This document shows, piece after piece, positions 37,123 through 44,936 of a DNA stretch of 64,000 bases. A model generated the notes under the pieces. The model made no database searches and was not told where the DNA came from. It saw only the letters and a list, made by a program, of their open reading frames with translations. Both the position numbers and the translations under genes were made by a program. The stretch is taken from positions 1,488,001 through 1,552,000 of the forward strand of contig NZ_JABUMX010000001.1 of assembly GCF_013327855.1 (NCBI RefSeq), given 5' to 3'. Within the stretch, counting starts at the first letter, position 1; the number at the start of each line of letters is the position of its first letter. The stretch is from Phyllobacterium pellucidum (GTDB lineage Bacteria; Pseudomonadota; Alphaproteobacteria; Rhizobiales; Rhizobiaceae).

Positions 37123-37764
37123 TCAGGCTTTGGCCTTGATCGCTTCCGCCATCAGCTTCACGCCGAGGGCGCCCATGACTGCGCCCGCGCCGCGGTCGAT
37201 CCAGCGTTTCAAGCGCATATAGACGAGGCGGGCGCGCGTACCCGAAAAGGCGAGTGCCACGATCGTGTACCATCCGGCCTCGACGCAAAAGAGCATGGGC
37301 GGAAGTGCGAGAAGCAGCCAGAGAGGCGGCGATTGCGGCATGAGAGCGGCAAAGATGCTGGCATAGACGATCGACGTCTTCGGATTGCTGAGCTGGGTGA
37401 AAAGGCCGACGAGAAATGCCCGCCGCACGGAAAGACCTCTGCCCTCGCCGCTCGGACCCGTCACAGCGAGCGGTTCGGATGCGCCGCGCCAAATCTTGAT
37501 GGCAAGGTAGACAAGATAGGCCCCACCGAGAAGCTTCAATACCACGTAAAGCCATTCGAACTTGAGCAGCAGCGCGGTTAGTCCAAGGACGGCGAGCGCC
37601 GCAAAGAACGCGCCCCCGACCCCCATGCCGAGCGCCGATGCGAGCCCATGGCTTCGCGATGATGCGACGGAAATGCGCGAGACGAGGACAAAACTGGGGC
37701 CCGGGCTCATTGCGCCGATGGCGATGGCGGCGAGAATGCTGAGGAGTACGGCAAAAGCAGTCAC
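37123..37764 (-). CDS. LysE/RhtB-type amino acid exporter
   Basis: 213 aa, about six hydrophobic segments, with the N-terminal GAMSPGPSFVLVSR motif of LysE/RhtB exporters and TQLSNPKTSIVY in the middle. The GTG at 37764 follows AAGGAG by 6 nt; an earlier in-frame start would run into the upstream hairpin. Exports amino acids or derivatives; the exact substrate is unknown. Convergent with slyX. Confidence 0.85.
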   Translation of the reverse strand: MTAFAVLLSILAAIAIGAMSPGPSFVLVSRISVASSRSHGLASALGMGVGGAFFAALAVLGLTALLLKFEWLYVVLKLLGGAYLVYLAIKIWRGASEPLAVTGPSGEGRGLSVRRAFLVGLFTQLSNPKTSIVYASIFAALMPQSPPLWLLLALPPMLFCVEAGWYTIVALAFSGTRARLVYMRLKRWIDRGAGAVMGALGVKLMAEAIKAKA

Positions 37765-37803
37765 GGCGAGCTCCTTGGTTTGAATGCGCCCAGTACTAAC
37801 GAC

Positions 37804-37834
37804 GAAGCCGCCGGATGTCACTATCGGCGGCTTC
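37804..37834 (-). terminator. Hairpin downstream of the BMP gene
   Basis: GAAGCCGCCG / CGGCGGCTTC, a perfect 10-bp stem with an 11-nt loop, starting 22 bp after the bmp stop on the minus strand. No strong T-run follows. It separates the binding-protein gene from the LysE gene. Confidence 0.5.
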
Positions 37835-37856
37835 TCAAGTGCTTATGGATTAACGC

Positions 37857-38852
37857 TTACTTGTAGGGGCAGGCATTGTCCGTGTTGTAGTTGTGAACCT
37901 TGATCTTGCCGGAGATGATATCGGCCTTGGCCGCCTCAACCGCCGTCTTGACGTCATCGGTCAAAAGCTTGGCGTTGTTTTCATCCGCCGCATAATCGAC
38001 GCCGCCTTCCTTGACACCAAGGACATTGACACCCGCGGTGAATTTGCCGTCAGCGCCGTCCTTGAAGGCATTATAGGTAGCAACGTCGACGCGCTTCATC
38101 ATCGATGTCAGAACTTTGCCGGGATGCAGGCCGTTTTGGTTGGAATCGACACCAATTGCGAGCTTGTCCGCATCAGCGGCGGCCTGCAGCACACCGATGC
38201 CGGTGCCGCCAGCGGCAGCAAAGACCACATCCGAGCCCTGGTCGATCTGTGACTTGGCGATTTCGCCGCCCTTGGCCGGATCGTTCCATGCAGCCGGGGT
38301 ATCACCGGTCATGTTCTGGATGACCTTTGCATCCGGGTTCGTGGCCTTGACGCCGCCGACATAGCCGCAGGCGAAATTGCGGATGAGCGGAACGTCCATG
38401 CCGCCGATGAAGCTGACCGTCCCGGTCTTCGAAGCCTTGGCGGCGATCACACCGACGAGGTAGGAGCCCTCATTGTCGTTGAAGACCACGGAGCGAACAT
38501 TGGGCTTCTCGACGACCGCGTCGATGATGACGAACTTGGTGTCAGGAAATTCCGTTGCGACCTTTTCGATCGCGGCAGCGGCCGAGAAACCGGCGATGAC
38601 GATCGGCGAGTTGCCGTCAGAAGCAAACTTGCGCAGGGCCTGTTCGCGCTGTGCCTCGTTCTGGATTTCGAACTCGCGATATTTGACGCCCGAGTCCGTC
38701 TTGTACTTCTCGGCGCCGTTGAACGCGGCCTCGTTGAATGATTTGTCGAACTTGCCGCCCAGATCATAGATCACGGCCGGCTTGTCATCGGCGGCAAAAG
38801 CCGAGACTGACAATGCTGTAGCGGCCATGAGACCGAGAAGAATGCGCTTCAT
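37857..38852 (-). CDS. BMP-family nucleoside-binding protein
   Basis: 331 aa. Sec signal peptide MKRILLGLMAATALSVSAFA with a likely cut before ADDKP; unlike many BMP/Med-family proteins there is no lipobox Cys, so it should be a soluble periplasmic binding protein. VIYDLGGKFDKSFNEAAFNG and SFIGGMDVPLIRNFACGYVGG are hallmarks of the family. Captures purine or pyrimidine nucleosides for the ABC transporter encoded ~1 kb downstream on the same strand, from which it is separated by lysE and slyX. Confidence 0.9.
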   Translation of the reverse strand: MKRILLGLMAATALSVSAFAADDKPAVIYDLGGKFDKSFNEAAFNGAEKYKTDSGVKYREFEIQNEAQREQALRKFASDGNSPIVIAGFSAAAAIEKVATEFPDTKFVIIDAVVEKPNVRSVVFNDNEGSYLVGVIAAKASKTGTVSFIGGMDVPLIRNFACGYVGGVKATNPDAKVIQNMTGDTPAAWNDPAKGGEIAKSQIDQGSDVVFAAAGGTGIGVLQAAADADKLAIGVDSNQNGLHPGKVLTSMMKRVDVATYNAFKDGADGKFTAGVNVLGVKEGGVDYAADENNAKLLTDDVKTAVEAAKADIISGKIKVHNYNTDNACPYK

Positions 38853-38940
38853 TTGAACCAACCCTCTGGATTTTTGTTGAAAGAACCAACCTGCCGTCGA
38901 TCCTCGAAATCGTGGCGGCAACCTAGGATGGCCCCCGCCC

Positions 38941-38989
38941 CAAAATTCAATCTGGCATGCCCGCAGGCAAAATTCACGCGGAATTTTGC
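38941..38989. promoter_or_regulatory. AAAATTC repeat cluster upstream of the BMP gene
   Basis: A palindrome GCAAAATTC-ACGCG-GAATTTTGC (38967-38989, 9-bp perfect arms) sits ~115 bp upstream of the bmp start, with another CAAAATTC half-site at 38941-38948. AT-rich arms and position suggest a repressor operator rather than a terminator. No regulator gene is adjacent. Confidence 0.4.
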
Positions 38990-39042
38990 TGACCGGTCAA
39001 ATATTGCGCAAATATCGAGTTATGTCAGTTGGTTAGATCGGA

Positions 39043-39366
39043 TCAGCGGGCTGCAAAGCGCCCTGCCCGCTGCTCGCGACGGTGACCGAGCGCGTAAAGC
39101 ACAAAAGCCAGCGCCGCGAAGATGATGAAGGTCGGCGTTTCGAAGATCCAGAGCATCAGGGGATCCCATAGCATGGGATAGAGATGCGAGCGGATATAGT
39201 CTTCGGCTGGGACAAGGGTTGAAGGCGAGAAGGACTGCCAGCTGTCGCGCAGCGACGTCATGACCAGACGCGACGCCCCGACGGAACGGGCAGCGTCCAG
39301 GACTGCGGCGATAATCGCCAAGCTCAGGGAAATATAGGCAAGCAGCCTTAGAAACGCACGGATCAC
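39043..39366 (-). CDS. Small two-span membrane protein, unknown function
   Basis: 107 aa. Hydrophobic segments near residues 5-25 (LLAYISLSLAIIAAVLDAA) and 78-94 (FIIFAALAFVLYALG) flank a ~50-residue loop with a WDP motif; the C-terminus is basic. Composition and length suggest a real inner-membrane protein, and I recall similar small proteins near tRNA-Ser in related genomes, but I cannot name it. The ~365 bp upstream to the tRNA contain the probable tRNA promoter. Confidence 0.6.
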   Translation of the reverse strand: MIRAFLRLLAYISLSLAIIAAVLDAARSVGASRLVMTSLRDSWQSFSPSTLVPAEDYIRSHLYPMLWDPLMLWIFETPTFIIFAALAFVLYALGHRREQRAGRFAAR

Positions 39367-39560
39367 TCAACCACTCCAGAATCTTGCGCCCTGATCGCGA
39401 TCGGGCCGACAGGCATCGCCGGCGATCATAAGAGGACACGAATGAACGCGACCTTACCGGCATTTTGACGGCACGTGCTGAAATTTTCGCGAAAACTCCC
39501 AGTAAAATCAGCGTCAAATTTGAGAAATTGCGGCAAAGCGAGATAAAACTGAAATAGGTG

Positions 39561-39588
39561 TTGAACAAGTGCCTGTTCTGACTATATT
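39561..39588 (+). promoter_or_regulatory. Candidate promoter for tRNA-Ser
   Basis: -35 TTGAAC (39561-39566), 16-bp spacer, -10 TATATT (39583-39588). It would give a ~138-nt leader before the tRNA containing an 8-bp hairpin CGCTGTCG / CGACAGCG (39605-39629). Nothing else is recognised in the 39367-39732 interval. Confidence 0.35.
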
Positions 39589-39732
39589 GCGCGCCGCACG
39601 GGGTCGCTGTCGGCTAACCATCGACAGCGCCGTGCATGCTTCAAAAAAGAGTGACCGGTGGTTTGACGGTGCTCACGGCCGGCATTTGCGGCCGATATTA
39701 TCGACCCGCCTGGCAGATGCCGGACGTTCTGC

Positions 39733-39823
39733 GGAGAGGTGGCCGAGTGGTTGAAGGCGCACGCCTGGAAAGTGTGTTTACGTCAAAAGCGTAACGCGGG
39801 TTCGAATCCCGCTCTCTCCGCCA
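39733..39823 (+). tRNA. tRNA-Ser (anticodon GGA)
   Basis: 91 nt with encoded CCA end. Acceptor GGAGAGG pairs with TCTCTCC; D-arm GCCGAGTGGTTGAAGGC; anticodon arm CACGC-CTGGAAA-GTGTG with anticodon GGA at 39767-39769; a long class II variable arm (TTTACGTCAAAAGCGTAAC) typical of serine tRNA; T-arm GCGGG-TTCGAAT-CCCGC; discriminator G. Reads UCC and UCU. Confidence 0.97.
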
Positions 39824-39891
39824 GTTTCACTGAGACCTAGGAACGCCACTCTCCCATTACTTCCCGAACATCCCGTTTGCAGCCTCGGCGA

Positions 39892-40137
39892 CTAGGGTCC
39901 GCGTCGCGGTGTCTTGCCATAGAACTCGATGCGGATGATTTGACCATTCGACAATTCGAACACGCCGTTTTGGCCGCCTTGCGCGGAAAATTCCGATCGG
40001 ACATCCCGCCAACGGCCCATATACGCTCCGCATTCGCTGCAAAAGACCGGGCCGTCATCGTTGTCTATTCGGGGGATGCTCAGATAAATCGTCCGGCATT
40101 CCTCGCACTGGAGTTTCCCGTCAATTTTTTGGGCCAT
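39892..40137 (-). CDS. Small zinc-ribbon protein, unknown function
   Basis: 81 aa. Two CxxC pairs, CEEC (residues 11-14) and CSEC (33-36), form a probable zinc ribbon; the C-terminal part is a short beta-rich segment (VFELSNGQIIRIEFYG). AGAGG sits 6 nt before the ATG. No named family recognised. First of a run of small minus-strand genes downstream of the tRNA. Confidence 0.6.
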   Translation of the reverse strand: MAQKIDGKLQCEECRTIYLSIPRIDNDDGPVFCSECGAYMGRWRDVRSEFSAQGGQNGVFELSNGQIIRIEFYGKTPRRGP

Positions 40138-40171
40138 GATGCGCCTCTAACACCGTGATCACGCGGGCCTA

Positions 40172-40193
40172 GCCCACTTCTTTAGAAGTGGGC
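40172..40193 (-). terminator. Hairpin terminator of the 111-aa gene
   Basis: GCCCACTTC-TTTA-GAAGTGGGC, perfect 9-bp stem and 4-nt loop, ~35 bp after the stop of the small gene at 40228-40563 on the minus strand. No T-run follows. Confidence 0.45.
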
Positions 40194-40227
40194 GGCTGCC
40201 GCCAGCGACCAGTAAAAACCGGAACAG

Positions 40228-40563
40228 TCAGTGGTAACCGTCAAGGCTCTGCCCGCAGCCGGACAACCGGTATTGCCGCGCCTGTTCATTCGTGGGAACG
40301 AGCGTCAGAATCTTGTTCAGGCTGTACGAATGCTGGGCCTGGGCCCGTTCCGTCTGTGCGGCGACTGCCGCGATGATGGCTATGTCGCGATGCCCCAATT
40401 CAAACAGGCGTAAAACCTGCCTGGCCAAGCGGTCCGAGTAGCGGTGACCGTTCGGCGATCGACCCAGGTTCTTCGATGCGCTTTCATGGGCAGCCTGCAG
40501 CACAAGCCAGTCGGCGGCGCGCAGGAGATGCGGGCTGGTTATGGAATGATCGATAGGCAACAT
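40228..40563 (-). CDS. Hypothetical protein, 111 aa
   Basis: Mostly helical by composition, with a hydrophobic Ala-rich stretch in the middle (HRDIAIIAAVAAQTERAQAQ) and no signal peptide. AGGAG lies 6 nt upstream of the ATG, which supports it as a real gene. No family recognised. Confidence 0.55.
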   Translation of the reverse strand: MLPIDHSITSPHLLRAADWLVLQAAHESASKNLGRSPNGHRYSDRLARQVLRLFELGHRDIAIIAAVAAQTERAQAQHSYSLNKILTLVPTNEQARQYRLSGCGQSLDGYH

Positions 40564-40732
40564 GTCTGTCTCCTCGCGGTTAAAAGGCGGGAGCAGATAC
40601 TCTCAAGCGTCAGCGGCCATTGCATGCCTGACGACCACTGACTAACGCGCTCAAATCACCGTTAAGTCAATCATGCTTCGATCACATTGCTGTCTTTGGG
40701 TTTCAAGTGACCGCGCGCATAGGCATACCAAC

Positions 40733-40984
40733 TCAAAGTTTTGGCTGGACTTTGCGTGTCTGCTCGTTCTCGAAGCGCAGGACGACGGCCTTATAGTGCG
40801 ATATGAGCTGCTTATAGTGTGCCGCCGTTTCGACGGAAATGTCTTCGCCTCCGTACTTTCCGGTACTGAACACCTGATCGGTTCCGGCAATAAGGCGCTC
40901 CATTGTTGCCTGATACTCGGCAATGACAAGCTTGAGGTTTTCGATGAAGGCGTGGCGGGCTGTCCGCACGGTATTCCTCGCCAC
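40733..40984 (-). CDS. Hypothetical helical protein, 83 aa
   Basis: Starts with GTG preceded by AAAGGA. Predicted almost all helix with alternating charged and hydrophobic residues (AFIENLKLVIAEYQATMERL); ends in a basic tail KVQPKL. No family recognised; no partner identifiable. Confidence 0.5.
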   Translation of the reverse strand: MARNTVRTARHAFIENLKLVIAEYQATMERLIAGTDQVFSTGKYGGEDISVETAAHYKQLISHYKAVVLRFENEQTRKVQPKL

Positions 40985-41075
40985 AATACTAGTCCTTTCG
41001 CCATAATCTCCGGGCTGGATAAACCGCGCAGCAGTGTCCGCGCATCGGCTCTTTAAATTCCTGCTGTTGGGCCAT

Positions 41076-41360
41076 TCATGAATGCACGTCTACAAGTGCC
41101 CGCAGACTGTCGCGGTCGCCGCTGCTCCAGATATCGATGGCTTCAAGACTATCTTCAGTGGCCATCCGTTCGTGTTTCTCTTCTGCGTCGCGGATACGAT
41201 ACTGGAACGAGCCACCCAGGGGCGGAAGCCTCGCCAGAATCTCGAAGGTTGCAGTGCTCTTCATCGCTGCGCCGCCGCCGCTGCGCAGGCGGACGTGCTG
41301 GCCGATTGCAAATCGATGCGGCGGAGTTACCGGCAACTTGTAGCGTCGGTGGATATTCAT
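41076..41360 (-). CDS. Hypothetical protein, 94 aa
   Basis: Contains FAIGQHVRLRSGGGAAM, then a beta-rich core (ATFEILARLPPLGGSFQYRIRD) and a charged C-terminus. Looks like a small beta-barrel or SH3-like fold, but I do not recognise it. AGGAAA precedes the ATG. The start overlaps the stop of the 88-aa gene by 4 nt (ATGA), so the two are co-translated. Confidence 0.6.
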   Translation of the reverse strand: MNIHRRYKLPVTPPHRFAIGQHVRLRSGGGAAMKSTATFEILARLPPLGGSFQYRIRDAEEKHERMATEDSLEAIDIWSSGDRDSLRALVDVHS

Positions 41361-41623
41361 TTGTTTGTTTCCTGTTCTCTTTTGAGTGCCATTTCGAGTT
41401 CGTCATAGTCGATCGCAACAAGCTGCGTTCGATGGGCTTTTATGCCCCTTGCCGGAACGTGGATAAAGGTCGCCACGCGCTGATAAGCGAGCCGGGACAG
41501 GCCTTCGATCATTTCCTCGTCTACATCGACATCGTATTCGCCGGGGGGCTGAACCCCGTCCAATCCGCGCAAGGCGAAGGGTTCCAAGAAATGAGCAATC
41601 AAACGTTTGGTACGCGGATTCAT
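41357..41623 (-). CDS. Hypothetical protein, 88 aa
   Basis: The ATG at 41623 follows GGAGGA by ~6 nt; a longer frame exists upstream but lacks support. Rich in charged residues (PPGEYDVDVDEEMIEGLS) with a possible helix at the C-terminus. Coupled by ATGA overlap to the 94-aa gene. The ~310 bp upstream to 41933 show no further gene. Confidence 0.55.
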   Translation of the reverse strand: MNPRTKRLIAHFLEPFALRGLDGVQPPGEYDVDVDEEMIEGLSRLAYQRVATFIHVPARGIKAHRTQLVAIDYDELEMALKREQETNK

Positions 41624-41933
41624 GCCAATTCCTCCATCACAAGCAGCACTCGCGATTTGGATAGCCATGGCGGGTCGAGGATTTGCGCGAAGAGCCAGAT
41701 TGTGGCCAAAAGACGAGAACAGGAGCTTGAGCGTCAAATGCGCTTTAATTGCGGTTCGTGGCCAAAAGATTGAATAATAAACCAAATATTGTGGACGCGA
41801 TTTCGATTTTACTTGTAAGGCGGTGCGGAACAAAAGTCTGATTGCTCAGTTTGAAATATGACATGCGCCGAATTCAAGAGCATAATCATAAAACATTCTG
41901 AAATGGCGCGCTTTTTTCAAGATTGTAAAAACA

Positions 41934-42071
41934 ATGATGACTTATTCAGCCAATGTTTTCTCAACGAATATTCTGAGCTACGCATTCGGCGCAATGTTCT
42001 TGATCGTGCTCGTCTGGGCCTTTTTCATCGTCCGGCGGCGAATGCGAGGACGACCTTCCAACGACGAATAG
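41934..42071 (+). CDS. Possible small single-span membrane protein, 45 aa
   Basis: Reads from a double ATG to TAG: an N-terminal polar stretch, a ~21-residue hydrophobic segment (ILSYAFGAMFLIVLVWAFFI) and then a strongly basic VRRRMRGR end, giving N-out, C-in topology by the positive-inside rule. The ribosome site is weak. It stops 65 bp before the convergent sulfatase. Confidence 0.4.
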   Translation: MMTYSANVFSTNILSYAFGAMFLIVLVWAFFIVRRRMRGRPSNDE

Positions 42072-42092
42072 GCTACTGCGTGCACAGGCAAA

Positions 42093-42115
42093 CGGGCGGC
42101 CTTTTGAGCCGCCCG
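42093..42115 (-). terminator. Terminator of the arylsulfatase gene
   Basis: CGGGCGGC / GCCGCCCG perfect 8-bp stem, 7-nt loop, 21 bp after the sulfatase stop; on the minus strand it is followed by TTT. Confidence 0.55.
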
Positions 42116-42136
42116 CTTCATACAATCCAGACCGGC

Positions 42137-43825
42137 CTAGTTGCCGGGCTTGTTCTTGATTGCGGCATCGATCTGCCGCTTGACAGCATCGAGGTTGAAT
42201 GACGCCGGGTCCTGCATAGGCGGGTAGTCGACCGCCGTCAGCGCGAGTTTCCCGACCTCCTGCTGGACACTGACGAACCTCCAGAACTCGCGAGCGAAGA
42301 AGTCGTTCATATAACCGCCGCCGAGATCGTTGAGGCTCTGCTCGCCAATCGATGGTGTCCGCTCGAACGGGTCCTGGCGGATATTGACCATGGTCGGCAT
42401 GTCGGTCGTAACCTTTGCACCGGGCCAACCTTGTGGCTGCTGGAAGAACTGGAACTTGAAATCATCGATGCGTACTGCACCGAGCTGGGGTCCGCCGAAA
42501 TAGAAGAATTCGTGGCGTGCGGACGGGCCTTTGCCCAGCAAGAGGTCCATCTGATTGTAGCCGTCGAGATGGTTCTTAAAGGTGGTTTCACCCAGTTTCA
42601 CACCCTTGAGCAACTGGTCGGTGATATCGGGGTTTCCCGCTGCCGCCACCAGCGTCGGGAACCAATCAAGCGCGGAATAGATGCCGTTTTCGACCGTCCC
42701 GGGCTTGACCTTCCCCGGCCAACGAATAATGGCCGGCGCCCGGAAGCCGCCTTCCATCACGGTGCCTTTCGTGCCTTTGAAAGGCGTCATGCCCCCATCA
42801 GGCCAGGTAAATACTTCAGCACCATTGTCAGTCGTAAAGAGGACGATGGTATTGTCTGCCTCGCCCGAATCCTGGATGCATTTCAGGATGGCGCCGACGC
42901 TGTCATCCAGCTGCGCCATCCCGGCTTCTTCGAGCCCATAGTTGGACGTGCTGTTCATGAGCGCCTGGTATTTTGGCGAAAGAAACGTCCAGACATGCAT
43001 GCGCGTCGTGTTGTGCCAAACAAAGAACGGTTTGTTTTCCGTCTTGGCCTTGTCCATGAAGTCGCAGGAAGCCTTGACCAGCACTTCGTCAAACGTTCCC
43101 ATGTCGTACTTCGCCTTAGGCGTTATGTCGTGCATGTTCGGTACATTGGACATGTCCGGGTAAGGCGCCAGTGGACCCTCGTCGACGATGCGCTGCTTGC
43201 CGACCTTGCCCCAACGCGGCTGTTCGGTCGCGTCATCGGTGTCCGTCGCAAAGCTGTGTACGAGATTACGGGGCCCGACCTTATCGCGGTATGACTGATC
43301 GTCGGGAAAGGAATACCAGTAGGGATCAGACATGGCATCAAGGTGATAAAGATAGCCGAAGAACTCATCGAAGCCATGCAGCGTCGGCAGGAACTTGTTC
43401 AGATCGCCGAGATGGTTCTTCCCGAATTGACCCGTTGCATAACCTTCCGTCTTGAGGGCGGCAGCAATGGTCGCGGCCTTGTCGGGCATCCCGACATCTG
43501 CCCCGGCCTGGCCAACCGTCGTCAGCCCGGTACGCAACGGTATTTCACCGGTAATGAAACTTGCCCGGCCGGCCGTGCAACTCGCTTCGGCGTAGTAGTC
43601 GGTGAACATCATGCCCTCGGACGCCAACTTGTCGAGGTTGGGCGTTTTTCCGGACATGATGCCCCGGTGATAGGCGCCGATATTGAACCAGCCGACATCG
43701 TCGCCCATGATGACGACAATATTGGGCTTGCTGTTTTGAGCGTGCGCCGTATTTGCGACCGGCGATAGAAACGTACCAGTCAATGCCACTGCCGCGGCAA
43801 AGTATTTGAGCCTACTTGAACCCAT
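42137..43825 (-). CDS. Periplasmic arylsulfatase
   Basis: 562 aa. Signal peptide MGSSRLKYFAAAVALTGTF with likely cut after ANTAHA. Sulfatase family: metal ligands in NIVVIMGDDVGW, the nucleophile region SCTAGRASF (Cys83), GKNHLGD, and TTDNGAE. The formylglycine motif is CTAGR rather than the usual CxPSR. It should release sulfate from sulfate esters in the periplasm. The ATG at 43825 follows GGAGG by 8 nt; an earlier start at 43855 would only lengthen the signal peptide. No formylglycine-generating enzyme or sulfate transport gene is nearby. Confidence 0.9.
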   Translation of the reverse strand: MGSSRLKYFAAAVALTGTFLSPVANTAHAQNSKPNIVVIMGDDVGWFNIGAYHRGIMSGKTPNLDKLASEGMMFTDYYAEASCTAGRASFITGEIPLRTGLTTVGQAGADVGMPDKAATIAAALKTEGYATGQFGKNHLGDLNKFLPTLHGFDEFFGYLYHLDAMSDPYWYSFPDDQSYRDKVGPRNLVHSFATDTDDATEQPRWGKVGKQRIVDEGPLAPYPDMSNVPNMHDITPKAKYDMGTFDEVLVKASCDFMDKAKTENKPFFVWHNTTRMHVWTFLSPKYQALMNSTSNYGLEEAGMAQLDDSVGAILKCIQDSGEADNTIVLFTTDNGAEVFTWPDGGMTPFKGTKGTVMEGGFRAPAIIRWPGKVKPGTVENGIYSALDWFPTLVAAAGNPDITDQLLKGVKLGETTFKNHLDGYNQMDLLLGKGPSARHEFFYFGGPQLGAVRIDDFKFQFFQQPQGWPGAKVTTDMPTMVNIRQDPFERTPSIGEQSLNDLGGGYMNDFFAREFWRFVSVQQEVGKLALTAVDYPPMQDPASFNLDAVKRQIDAAIKNKPGN

Positions 43826-43975
43826 GACCGTAACCTCCGTTGGCGGCGGGCCCACGCTGCCGGGCAGAGGCTTTGGCTATGATGGGTCACGCGCACGGAA
43901 AGGTTACTGCAATAAGGAAGGCCAGACAGGTAACTTACGGTAGGCTACACCCGAAGCGCGCCCCCGCGTACCTTG

Positions 43976-44164
43976 TCACGGGTACTTTTTGATGCAGGCA
44001 GCAGCCTTCCCATTGCCGTTGACTGCCGGCAAGCAACGTCCCGCCAGCGTTGCCTGCGGTGCCCCATAGATCGATGATTGCGGCGTGATATAGGGCGGTT
44101 CGATCTTGTTTCCCATGCAGCCGACGAGCGCGAGCGCTGCAAGCGTCAAGGCAAAGGCTTTCAT
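43976..44164 (-). CDS. Small lipoprotein, 62 aa
   Basis: MKAFALTLAALALVGCMGN is a lipoprotein signal with lipobox LVGC (Cys16). The mature part is ~47 residues with two further Cys (RCLPAV and AACIKK) that may form a disulfide. GGGGG lies upstream of the ATG. Function unknown. Confidence 0.7.
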   Translation of the reverse strand: MKAFALTLAALALVGCMGNKIEPPYITPQSSIYGAPQATLAGRCLPAVNGNGKAAACIKKYP

Positions 44165-44251
44165 TCGTGTGTCCCCCGATCAAAACTGATCAGGCTCAGA
44201 ATATCACGCCGGTAAAGTGCCGTCAGGGCATCCCTTTGGGCAGGGTGGAAT

Positions 44252-44266
44252 GACGCGCCTCGCGTC
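44252..44266 (-). terminator. Short hairpin after the DUF922 gene
   Basis: GACGCG-CCT-CGCGTC, 6-bp stem with a 3-nt loop, directly abutting the stop codon of the DUF922 gene. Weak and without a T-run. Confidence 0.3.
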
Positions 44267-44869
44267 TCAGGACCCGTTTACGAGTTGCAGGATGAGACGG
44301 TGAACATTGCCGCCCTCGCTCATTTCGTCCTTGTCGAAATCCCGGCTCTTCTGCCGCTGCGCCAGAGACAATGCGGAGAGACGACTGGTCATCTCGGACC
44401 TGATCTTCTGGCATTTGGGATCACCGGGCATGGACAGTCCGACCGTAGAAGCCTCGATTGCCTTGACCATCTCCTTGATCGTATCGCCATGGACCCTTTC
44501 ATGGGTCTCGATGCCGCTTATAAAGGTTTCCCAACCGGCTCGAACCGATGGCGGCAGAGGTTCGGCAGGCTTGGGAAGCGTATAGGTGATGATCAGCTTC
44601 GGCTGCGCCGACACCAGCGTGCAGGCGGTGCCCTGATTTTGGTAGTTTCGCCGCCATGTCAGCTTGAAGTTAGTATGGGCGATGGTGCGGACCTTGCCAC
44701 CCCCAAGTTGCGGACCGCGCTCTCCAATAGAGGCGTAGAGTTCGGCGCCCGACTTGCCCCTGATTGCATAGGTTTCGACCTGTTCGACCGCTTGCCAGTC
44801 AGCGTTGGCCGTTGCTGGAAGCACAATAAAGCACACGGCAACGAGCGCGCGCTGGACGATCCTGTTCAC
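44267..44869 (-). CDS. DUF922 secreted putative zinc protease
   Basis: 200 aa. Signal peptide MNRIVQRALVAVCFIVLPATANA. Contains HERVH (in GIETHERVHGDTI), an HExxH zinc-protease motif characteristic of DUF922, and a VETYAIRGKSGAELYASI N-terminal segment. Probably a periplasmic or secreted metallopeptidase; activity has not been shown for the family to my knowledge. Confidence 0.82.
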   Translation of the reverse strand: MNRIVQRALVAVCFIVLPATANADWQAVEQVETYAIRGKSGAELYASIGERGPQLGGGKVRTIAHTNFKLTWRRNYQNQGTACTLVSAQPKLIITYTLPKPAEPLPPSVRAGWETFISGIETHERVHGDTIKEMVKAIEASTVGLSMPGDPKCQKIRSEMTSRLSALSLAQRQKSRDFDKDEMSEGGNVHRLILQLVNGS

Positions 44870-44902
44870 GTGAGCCCCCGCTCAATTCGATATCGATGGA
44901 AA

Positions 44903-44929
44903 TGCCCCTTCCAGCGAGCGGAAGGGGCA
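44903..44929 (-). terminator. Terminator of the DUF992 gene
   Basis: TGCCCCTTCC / GGAAGGGGCA, perfect 10-bp stem with 7-nt loop, beginning 7 bp after the DUF992 stop on the minus strand and followed by ATTTCC. Confidence 0.6.
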
Positions 44930-44936
44930 ACTGAAG

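Noticed and set aside
39733..39823. tRNA-Ser as an attachment site with an island on its right
   Set aside because: No second copy of the tRNA 3' end and no integrase gene were found in the window, so an att site cannot be claimed; only the small-gene run is reported.
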